From contig CAMYMQ010000393.1 in assembly GCA_947259335.1 (NCBI GenBank), forward strand, positions 1-45,775: a stretch of 45,775 nt of DNA, in the 5' to 3' direction. The position numbers and the translations under genes were made by a program. The stretch is from an uncultured Alphaproteobacteria bacterium. GTDB taxonomy: Bacteria > Pseudomonadota > Alphaproteobacteria > Bin65. The first letter of the stretch is position 1. Each line of letters opens with the position of its first letter. Positions 37,836 through 45,775 of this stretch are shown in pieces. The notes below the pieces were generated by a model, which worked only from the letters and a program-made list of their open reading frames with translations, made no database searches and had not been told where the DNA came from.

Positions 37836-39110
37836 TCAGTCCGTCGCGTTCTGGACATGGTGACGCAGCGTCCAGCCATCGCTGTCCTTGCGCCACAGAT
37901 GCCCAGACCGGAAGCTGTCGGCAATCTCGAAGAACTCGTCCTCGTCCATCGCGAGATAATCGAGGAACTCCGGGAAATACTTGCGCGGGAATTCCTGGTC
38001 GTAACGCCGGACCAGAGCCACACCCTCCTCGCGGGTTATGTGGTCGTTTCGAATCTCCTGGCTGGCGTCGTAGGTCGCCCGGCCGATGCCGAATTTCACC
38101 AGGGTCGTCCAGTAGTGATAGGGGTCGGTCTTGTCGTCGATCGAATTGTATTTCGAGTAGGTGCCCTCGGTCCGGTCCTCGTTCGCCTCGAAGCCGATGT
38201 GCTCAGCGGCGTAATAGTAGTTCTCCTGCGGCACCCAGCGAATGTAGTAGCCAAGATAGTGAACCTCGATATCCGACCCTTCCAGCGCATCCGAGTCGGC
38301 TGGCATGTAAGGATCGAGTTGGCCCGGCTCGATGCCGTGACGCGGTAGCTCGTCCATCGGCACGCCGCCGAAGAACAGCTGCTCATTCGCACGGCGCCGC
38401 TGAGCGAAATAGGATAGGTCGCGCTTGGCACTCTCGTTTTCATTCGTGGCGTTGCCGTATTCGGCCTCGTTCTCGCCGTAGAACACCAGCGGGATGTTCA
38501 TGCGCAGCGCCATCTTCGGCGCGTAGTTCTTCTGCCCGAAGATGAACGGCTGGAACGGATGCAGCAGGTTGCGGAAGGCAAGCTGGGTGAGCGTGCGGTG
38601 GACCTGGCCGTCGGGCGTGAACAGATAGTTGTCGAAGCCGCCCTCGTGAAGCCAGGCCTGCATGTTGCGCCAGCCCACATCCGTGTAGAGGTGCGGCGCC
38701 CAGGTCACGGTCAGCGGGTGCATCCCGAATTCGTTCTTCAGCACCATCGCCGCATAGACCGAATCCTTGCCGCCCGATCCCGGCACCAGGCAGTCATAGG
38801 AGCCGTTGCGCGACCGGAACTGGTCGCACAGCTCGGTCAGCCGGGCCCTGCGCTCGTCCCAGTCGACGCCGACGTCCTTGCGCTCGGCGTAGCGGCAGGC
38901 GTCGCACACGCCCTCCTCGTCGAAGTGGATCGTGACCTTCTTGCTGTCCTTGGTGTGCTTGAACTCGACCGCCGAGGACGGCCGCTGGTTCGAGATGACG
39001 CAGCTCTTGCAGAACTGCACGTCGGCGGGCAGGCCGTACTTGACCTCCAGAAGCCCCTCCTGGGGATCGTCGACATAGGTCTTGCCGTTCTTTTCGACGG
39101 TCTGTCTCAT
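37836..39110 (-). CDS. pseA: N-acetyl sugar amidotransferase (PseA/WbpG type)
   Basis: CKSCVISNQRP, CDACRYAE, DCLVPGSGGKDSVYAAMVLKNEFGMHPLTVTWAPHLYTDVGWRNMQAWLHEGGFDN. ATG at 39110, 4-bp overlap with hisH-like gene. Confidence 0.92.
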   Translation of the reverse strand: MRQTVEKNGKTYVDDPQEGLLEVKYGLPADVQFCKSCVISNQRPSSAVEFKHTKDSKKVTIHFDEEGVCDACRYAERKDVGVDWDERRARLTELCDQFRSRNGSYDCLVPGSGGKDSVYAAMVLKNEFGMHPLTVTWAPHLYTDVGWRNMQAWLHEGGFDNYLFTPDGQVHRTLTQLAFRNLLHPFQPFIFGQKNYAPKMALRMNIPLVFYGENEAEYGNATNENESAKRDLSYFAQRRRANEQLFFGGVPMDELPRHGIEPGQLDPYMPADSDALEGSDIEVHYLGYYIRWVPQENYYYAAEHIGFEANEDRTEGTYSKYNSIDDKTDPYHYWTTLVKFGIGRATYDASQEIRNDHITREEGVALVRRYDQEFPRKYFPEFLDYLAMDEDEFFEIADSFRSGHLWRKDSDGWTLRHHVQNATD

Positions 39111-39756
39111 GAAACGCTCTCGGGCTCCTGTGCGATGGCCGCGCCGAGGAACTGGCTCAGCAGCTTGAGGCCGGCGGGACCGCTCTTCTCGGGGTGGAAC
39201 TGGACACCGACGATGTTGCCGCGGCGCACCGCCACCGGCACGTCCTCGCCGTTGACGGGGATGGTCGCCGAAACGTGCGACGGATCGTCGGGCCGCGGGG
39301 CGAAGGAATGGACGAAATACATCATGTCGTCGGGGCCGAGCGCGCCGAGTACCGGCGCACCGGGCCGCACGTGGAGCCGCCGCCAGCCGACGTTGGGAAT
39401 ACGGATCGCGGCGGGATCGCCCTCGCGCGGTCCTGGCAGACGCGCCACCGTGCCCGGGATCAGACCGAGCCCCTCGTGGCTGCCGAACTCCTCGCCCCGG
39501 CCGAGCAGGAGCTGGCAACCGACGCAGATGCCGAGGATCGGAACGCCGCGCTCGGCCGCCGCGCGCAGCGCCTCGACCAGGCCGCGCGCGCGTAACCCCT
39601 CCATCGCGTCGCCGAACGCGCCGACGCCCGGGAACAGGATGCGGTCGGCGCGGTCGAGATCGGCGGGATCGCTCGACACCGTGTGGGCGAAGCCCAGGTG
39701 GCGGAGCGCCTGGCCCAGGCTGAACAGGTTGCCTCGGCCGTAGTCGACGACGGTAA

Positions 39757-39760
<4 letters not shown>
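39107..39760 (-). CDS. hisH: HisH-like glutamine amidotransferase (paralogue associated with PseA/WbpG)
   Basis: VVDYGRGNLFSLGQALRHLG...RILFPGVGAFGDAMEGL...LGICVGCQLLLGRGEE...VQFHPEKSGPAGLKLL. Confidence 0.92.
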
Positions 39761-40543
<783 letters not shown>

Positions 40544-40557
<14 letters not shown>

Positions 40558-41476
40558 AGGCCGTGCGAAAATCAGACAAATACCGCCGGACGAGATCCTG
40601 CTCTGACTTCGTTAGCGCCTGGATCGGTCGCTCCGCAGGACCGCTTTCAATCCCGTCGGTTGGTTTGAAGCTAGAAATCCCAGGCCAATGCTGGCCCCGC
40701 ATCGTCGGCTCGAGAAGACAGGGATTAAAGTTAATACCGAGCCATTCCGCGATCTCTGACATGACCTGCTTCGGGTCAACCACCAAACTCTCGTAGCGTA
40801 CTAGGCGCAGGCGATCTGGGCTCGCGGCATTAACACGCGCATACATTTCCTGGAAAGCCCAAATGTTCTGAGCAATGAGTGGCCATGTCAAAAACTTCTG
40901 GTTTCGCAACTCGCGCGACCGTTTGAGGCTGTCAATCGCATAAAGCGGATCGCGAATGATGACGATCGCGCGAGCAGAATCAATGCTGTTGAGCGCCCCG
41001 CTCGCGGACTTGGCGTAGTCCGGCGACTTCATACACGCGAATTTCTTTGGCATCTCTTCCATGCCAGCGAGACACGCCGCAACTAGCCAGCGCCACAGGC
41101 CGTCCACCCCGGGCTCTCGCGGACGAGCAAGCGACAACCGAAACGCCTCTTCGTTCCACGGCGCGTCGATTTCGACCTCCGACACGCTTCCGCGCTTCAC
41201 GGATTGCCGGTAGGGCACGTGCAGAGGTGGGATCACCTGCTTATCGCGAAGACCATCAACAAGCGTATCGACATCTTTCGGCACGGCATCGAGAAAGATC
41301 TGCTTCGCCGCTGTGCCGATATCATTGAGATACTCAAACAGGTAGCCCTCACTGACCAGCCAAGCGATTTCAGGGTGCCCGTCGAACAGGTTGTAAAGCA
41401 GGCTCGTCCCGGATCGGGGGGCACCACTAACGATTAGAGGACGATTTTCGGACAAGGTCATTGGCTCCTGCATCAA
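40544..41476 (-). CDS. Sulfotransferase family protein
   Basis: PLIVSGAPRSGTSLLYNLFDGHPEIAWL (PAPS 5'-phosphosulfate loop) and AIVIIRDPLYAIDSLKRSRE. Confidence 0.85.
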
Positions 41477-41485
41477 GACGGACGA

Positions 41486-42973
41486 TCAGTTGCGAGCGGG
41501 GGTAAGGGAGCGCCGCTCCGTCGCACCGATACTATCGAGCAGCGCCGCGTAGCTTGAGTCGACGGCGTGGTCAGAAATCGCGTCGGGCTTGATCGGCTGA
41601 AAATCCATGAGGTCGAATGAGGCGTCGACCACGGCCTGCAGGAAGCGCTGGCCATCCACAGACGCCCGCTCCCGATCGAATGCTTCGCCGAGAGCTGTTT
41701 CGAGATAGCCCTTTAGCTGTGTCTCGTCGGTCACTACCATGACATGGGCTAGGAAGTTGTAGAGGTTGTGGCGCCCGAAGGTGATCACCGGCTTGCCCAT
41801 CACCGCGCCTTCAAAACCGCTACTACCGCTGATGGTCACCACGGCGAGACTCTTACGAACGACGTCGATGCCCAATTCGGCCATGTTCATCATTCGGACG
41901 TTTTTCAAGTCTTCGATCTGGTCATAGAAATCGGCAGGGCGGCGGCCGGCCGCAGCGTAATGCTCCTTGACGGCCAACTGAGTTCCGGCCGGCAGATCAC
42001 GAGCCACCGAGGCAATTGCGGACATCTGGTAGAGATATTCGGGCGACAGCGTCTGTAGAGCAGTCTCGGGCTCAGTCGCAAGTGGAAAAAAGGCGAAAGG
42101 GGCGTCTTGAAATTGCTCCAAATCTGGGAGTGCGGAACGCGTCATCGTGGCGATATCTTTGCGACGCCGCCACAGGTAACTGACGTTTTCGAGCAAATAA
42201 TAGCCCTTTGCCTTTTCGTAACCACGAATGACCCAATAAGCGTGACGGACTATCGAAACAGCGATGGCCTTGAAGGTCCGAAAGATCGAGGCCTGTTGCC
42301 GAAAATGCGCCCGGAAACGTAGGTGCGACTCGTATGGCGCACTCAGATCTAGTTCTGCATTGGGCTCCGACTGCTTGAAGGCTGCTTCGATTGCAGGGGA
42401 CTCAAGGTATTCGTTTACTGCCCAATAATAGTAAGTCTTATAGCGCGCACCCGCGAGCATCCGCACCGGCGTGCCACGCTTTCTAGCTAGAACGCAAAGG
42501 ACTTTCGGAGCGTTCAGGATTAGGTCGGGCTTCTTAGTATCCAGTTCGTCAGCCCAAAAGGCGATCACTGCATTGAAGCCGCTTACCATCTGTAGATAAG
42601 TCGTTTCCTCAGATATGCGCGAACGCGGATGATTGAATCCGCCGAGCGCAAAGCCGCGCCCGAGATGCCTGTCGCTGACGGCAAGCTGATTGATCGTTAC
42701 CCCCATCTCGCGTTCGTTGCGACGTGCTTCTTCGATCGTAGCCTCCGCGTCGACCACAGACTCCCGACATGCCGCATACAACGCGCTCGCGGCTGAGATC
42801 GACGCAAATAGATCTGGGTAGGTGCGCCTGTAGTATGAGGCTTCCTCCCGAGTCGCCGTATACAAGTGAATTTGCGCGGCTAGATCGGCCCGCAGCCGTT
42901 TCGCGATACCTATAAAGACGCCCCGATATTGCGAGTGAGCGCACAGAAAGATTACTGCACCGCGCTCAAGCAT
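41486..42973 (-). CDS. Putative capsule-type (KpsS/KpsC-like) glycan transferase, hypothetical
   Basis: 495 aa; FAFFPLATEPETALQTLSPEYLYQMSAIASVARDLPAGTQLAVKEHYAAAGRRPADFYDQI...VVTISGSSGFEGAVMGKPVITFGR; pattern resembles capsule polysaccharide transferases. Confidence 0.55.
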   Translation of the reverse strand: MLERGAVIFLCAHSQYRGVFIGIAKRLRADLAAQIHLYTATREEASYYRRTYPDLFASISAASALYAACRESVVDAEATIEEARRNEREMGVTINQLAVSDRHLGRGFALGGFNHPRSRISEETTYLQMVSGFNAVIAFWADELDTKKPDLILNAPKVLCVLARKRGTPVRMLAGARYKTYYYWAVNEYLESPAIEAAFKQSEPNAELDLSAPYESHLRFRAHFRQQASIFRTFKAIAVSIVRHAYWVIRGYEKAKGYYLLENVSYLWRRRKDIATMTRSALPDLEQFQDAPFAFFPLATEPETALQTLSPEYLYQMSAIASVARDLPAGTQLAVKEHYAAAGRRPADFYDQIEDLKNVRMMNMAELGIDVVRKSLAVVTISGSSGFEGAVMGKPVITFGRHNLYNFLAHVMVVTDETQLKGYLETALGEAFDRERASVDGQRFLQAVVDASFDLMDFQPIKPDAISDHAVDSSYAALLDSIGATERRSLTPARN

Positions 42974-44120
42974 CGCTCACCCCCGAAGCCGGGATTCTCT
43001 TCACTAGTTCAGCCCCCGCTTTTTTTAAGCTCACTTCCGCCAATATCGCCGCTACTCTCGGCCCGCTCGCGCCATCGCCATATGGCGTGCCGAACGTGAA
43101 GCGGAAATAGGGCTCTGTACCGAAGCGGTCGATCGCCGTCACCACTGATTCCGGATCATTGGGTACGTCGACCACATTCGCACCCCGTTCGCGACCCTTT
43201 TGACGATCGCCGACATTGATAACCGGCAGGCCGAACAGCCCCGCCTCAATAACCCCGCTCGACGAGTTGCCGATCATCACCGTCGCTTGGCGTAGGGCAT
43301 TGGGATAGAGGCGGCTGCCCAGCGTGTCACGAAAATGCGCCCAGTCGTTGGCCGTGACGAACGCATCGATCCGCCGACGCAGCTCGGCCCCACCGGGGTC
43401 GCTGTTTGGCGCTGTGAACAGGGTTAGCGCCGGTCGAACAGCGAGTGCGGCAAGGATCGATTCCAGAGGCGCGAGCGGGTCGTCGGCATTGGTCTCTGGA
43501 TGGACGGTGACGAGGCGCAGCCCCGCGATGTCCGGGAGATCCAGCGCGGCAGCGAGGTTTTCCGCCGACAAATCCGGCGCGGCCTTGAGGGTATCGAGCC
43601 CCGGCGCACCGGTGACACTGATCCGCCAGTCCTCCTCGCCCAGCGCCCGCAGCCGCGCCCGCGCGCCCTCGGACGAGACGCAATGCGTGTGGGCCATTTT
43701 GGTGATGGCGTGGCGGATCCGGTCGTCGACGGCGCCCTCGGTGACCTCGCCACCATGAAGATGAGCAAGCGGGATATTGAACGGCAGCGTTGCGACCGCG
43801 GCCGGCAGCATGTCGAGCCGGTCGCCCGTGACCAGCACCAGGTCGGGCACCACGCTGGCATAGACGTCGCCCGCAGCTCGAGTGATCGAGGCCATGGCGT
43901 CGGCGGCGTGGCTGCCGGTGTCGCCCCCTAGATCGGCGCCGCCCCGGTGGACCGTCGCGCCGACAGCAACGTCCTCGATGTCCGGTGCATCAGCCGCGCG
44001 GTGCATGCCGGTCAGGAACAGATGGAGTTCGACGTCAGGTCGCGCGGCGAGAGCCTTCCAGACAGGACCGAGGATGCCGACGTCGGCGCGGCTCGACGAG
44101 ACGGACAGCACCCGGCTCAC
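42966..44120 (-). CDS. legG: UDP-sugar 2-epimerase, hydrolysing (NeuC/LegG type)
   Basis: SSSRADVGILGPVWKALAARPDVELHLFLTGMH...LVTGDRLDMLPAAVATLPFNIPLAHLHGGEVTEGAVDDRIRHAITKMAHTHCVSSEGARARL...MIGNSSSGVIEAGLFGLPVINVGDRQKGRERGANV. Confidence 0.9.
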   Translation of the reverse strand: MSRVLSVSSSRADVGILGPVWKALAARPDVELHLFLTGMHRAADAPDIEDVAVGATVHRGGADLGGDTGSHAADAMASITRAAGDVYASVVPDLVLVTGDRLDMLPAAVATLPFNIPLAHLHGGEVTEGAVDDRIRHAITKMAHTHCVSSEGARARLRALGEEDWRISVTGAPGLDTLKAAPDLSAENLAAALDLPDIAGLRLVTVHPETNADDPLAPLESILAALAVRPALTLFTAPNSDPGGAELRRRIDAFVTANDWAHFRDTLGSRLYPNALRQATVMIGNSSSGVIEAGLFGLPVINVGDRQKGRERGANVVDVPNDPESVVTAIDRFGTEPYFRFTFGTPYGDGASGPRVAAILAEVSLKKAGAELVKRIPASGVSDA

Positions 44121-45130
44121 CCAGTCACTCCGGAAAGATCAATGGCGCGCACTGGGGCGTCCGCCTTCACCGCCGCCGCCAGCGTATGCCCGACCGGCGA
44201 CCGGGCTGGCGGCAGGCCGTTGGCCGGCCGCTTAAGCGTCACGTCCTCTGCACCAACGACCGTACCCGCGGGCAAGTCGCGACGGGCATGCCACGAACGG
44301 CGTACCAGTGCCGCCGTCTCAGCTTCGCCCGGAGCCGGCTTCTTATCGCCGTCGCCCAGCATCGCCGCGGTCTCTCGCAATTTGGCAATCATCGCCGCCA
44401 ATTCGCCAGGCTCCAAGGACGCCCTGTGGTCCGGTCCCGGTAGCGACTGGTCGAGGGTGAAATGTTTCTCGATAACACTCGCTCCCAAGGCAACCGCCGC
44501 GACCGAAGCATGATCGCCCAGGCTGTGGTCGGAGTAGCCCACTGGCAGGCCCAAGGCCTCCGCCATGGTCGCCATCGCGCGAAGGTTCAGGCTTTCCGGG
44601 GTGGCCGGGTAGAGTGAGGTGCAGTGCAGGAGCGTGATGTCCTTTGCGCCCGCTGATTTGAGTGTATCGACGGCCGTGCCGACTTCTTCGAGAAACGCCA
44701 TCCCTGTCGACAATAGGATCGGCAGGCCGAGCTCCGCAAAGCGCTGGAGTGCCGGCGTATTAGTTAGCTCGCCTGAGGCCACCTTGACCCGGTCCATGCC
44801 GAAGCCGACCAGCACCTCGATTACCTCGACGTCGAAGGCCGTGCACAAAAATCCAATGCCGCGAACCCGGCAGGTCGACGCGATCTCACCGAATGCGTCG
44901 AGCGGCAGTTCCAGCCCGCGCAACAGGGCGGCCTGGTCCGCTTCGCCGGTATTGGCCACCTGATAGGCCGCGGTCCCAGCACCTGCCGCAACCAACTCGG
45001 CTGTGGTGAAGGCCTGGAACTTGACATAATCCGCGCCGGCGTCGGCGGCGGCAGCCACCATCTCCAACGCACGGCCCAGATCGCCGTTGTGATTGACGCC
45101 GGCCTCGGCGATGACGAGGGGAGCGCTCAC
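44117..45130 (-). CDS. legI: N,N'-diacetyllegionaminate synthase (NeuB family)
   Basis: LVIAEAGVNHNGDLGRALEMVAAAADAGADYVKFQAFTTAELV...LLHCTSLYPATPESLNLRAM...VGYSDHSLGDHASVAAVALGASVIEKHFTLDQSLPGPDHRASLEPGEL; C-terminal SAF domain. Confidence 0.93.
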   Translation of the reverse strand: MSAPLVIAEAGVNHNGDLGRALEMVAAAADAGADYVKFQAFTTAELVAAGAGTAAYQVANTGEADQAALLRGLELPLDAFGEIASTCRVRGIGFLCTAFDVEVIEVLVGFGMDRVKVASGELTNTPALQRFAELGLPILLSTGMAFLEEVGTAVDTLKSAGAKDITLLHCTSLYPATPESLNLRAMATMAEALGLPVGYSDHSLGDHASVAAVALGASVIEKHFTLDQSLPGPDHRASLEPGELAAMIAKLRETAAMLGDGDKKPAPGEAETAALVRRSWHARRDLPAGTVVGAEDVTLKRPANGLPPARSPVGHTLAAAVKADAPVRAIDLSGVTG

Positions 45131-45690
45131 AGCGGATGCCTTCTCAGCGCCGGGACCAGGTCGCCCTCGATCACCTCGCCGCCCGGCAGGATCACGGCGC
45201 CGGCACCGATCATGGCGCTGTCGCCGACCTGGGCCGCGCCGAGGACGATCGCGCCGGGCGCGATGTGGGCGCCCGCGCCGATGCGCACATCGTGCTCGAC
45301 AATGGCACCGGTATTGAGGATCGCGGCGGCGCCGATCACGGCGCCCGGATTGACCGCGGCGCGGGCGAGGATGGTCGCGCCGTCGGCGACGGCCGCGCCC
45401 GGTGCGACATAAGCGGTCGAATGGATCACGGTCACGGCCTCGAACCCTCGCGCTTCATAAGCGCGAAACAGTTTCAGCCGGGTGGCGAGCCCGGCGCCCA
45501 TGACCCCGCCGACGCCCATGACGAAGCCCTCGAAGTCCTCGGGCCGCGCGTCGTCATCCGAAAGATAGGGCGCCTCGAGCCACGGGCTTGGCGCCAGCGC
45601 GGTATAGGCCAGGACTTCATGTCCGTTATCGGTCAACGCATCCACCACCGTGCGGGCATGGCCCCCGGCCCCGACCAGCAGCAGCTTCAC
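45127..45690 (-). CDS. legH: NeuD/PglD-type sugar O/N-acetyltransferase (LegH candidate)
   Basis: GTG start; KLLLVGAGGHARTVVDALTDNGHEVLAY...GVGGVMGAGLATRLKLF...IHSTAYVAPGAAVADGATILARAAVNPGAVIGAAAILNTGAIVEHD. Confidence 0.85.
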   Translation of the reverse strand: MKLLLVGAGGHARTVVDALTDNGHEVLAYTALAPSPWLEAPYLSDDDARPEDFEGFVMGVGGVMGAGLATRLKLFRAYEARGFEAVTVIHSTAYVAPGAAVADGATILARAAVNPGAVIGAAAILNTGAIVEHDVRIGAGAHIAPGAIVLGAAQVGDSAMIGAGAVILPGGEVIEGDLVPALRRHPL

Positions 45691-45775
45691 GCCGACCGCC
45701 TGACCGCGGCACCGCGCCAGGCGGCCAGCGCGGCGATCACCCGCCCCTGGTCGGCCTCGGACAGGTTGCTCGAAC
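45687..45775 (-). CDS. legC: C-terminal end of an aminotransferase (LegC-type candidate), partial
   Basis: Reverse frame SSNLSEADQGRVIAALAAWRGAAVRRSA*, resembling the C-terminus of DegT/LegC aminotransferases (PSSxNLSEADQxRVI.AL). Its TGA overlaps the GTG of the legH candidate. Confidence 0.55.
   Translation of the reverse strand, partial: SSNLSEADQGRVIAALAAWRGAAVRRSA

Overview
The window is a high-GC, probably alphaproteobacterial, accessory region dominated by one nearly gapless minus-strand run of about 35 genes (9226 to 45775, running off the right edge). The run encodes surface-glycan or flagellin-glycan biosynthesis. It combines: (i) a legionaminic-type nonulosonic acid pathway (partial legC, legH/neuD-like, legI, legG, legF, ptmE-like guanylyltransferase with CBS domains); (ii) a pseudaminic-type pathway (pseB, pseC, pseG, a pseH-like GNAT, pseI, and an SpsF-type cytidylyltransferase fused to a GNAT domain); (iii) a WbpG/PseA-HisH2-HisF2 amidotransferase trio; (iv) a WlbA/WbpD/WbpE-type module for 2,3-diamino-uronate sugars; and (v) a decoration module (class III aminotransferase, PIG-L deacetylase, Cys-less asparagine-synthetase-like protein, methyltransferase, sulfotransferase, NodB-like and SGNH proteins). 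Several glycosyltransferases and an MsbA/PglK-like ABC transporter are also present. A legB-like dehydratase lies apart at 1958-2983. It is separated from the main run by an accessory segment containing an opgH fragment, an IS3-family orfA remnant, an AT-rich stretch and a phage-recombination remnant (ERF annealase, YqaJ exonuclease, HNH-like protein, XRE regulator with a palindromic operator candidate). The left edge carries a partial carbamate kinase and a cyclic-2,3-diphosphoglycerate-synthetase-like NTPase. All calls come from reading protein motifs; no database search was possible.
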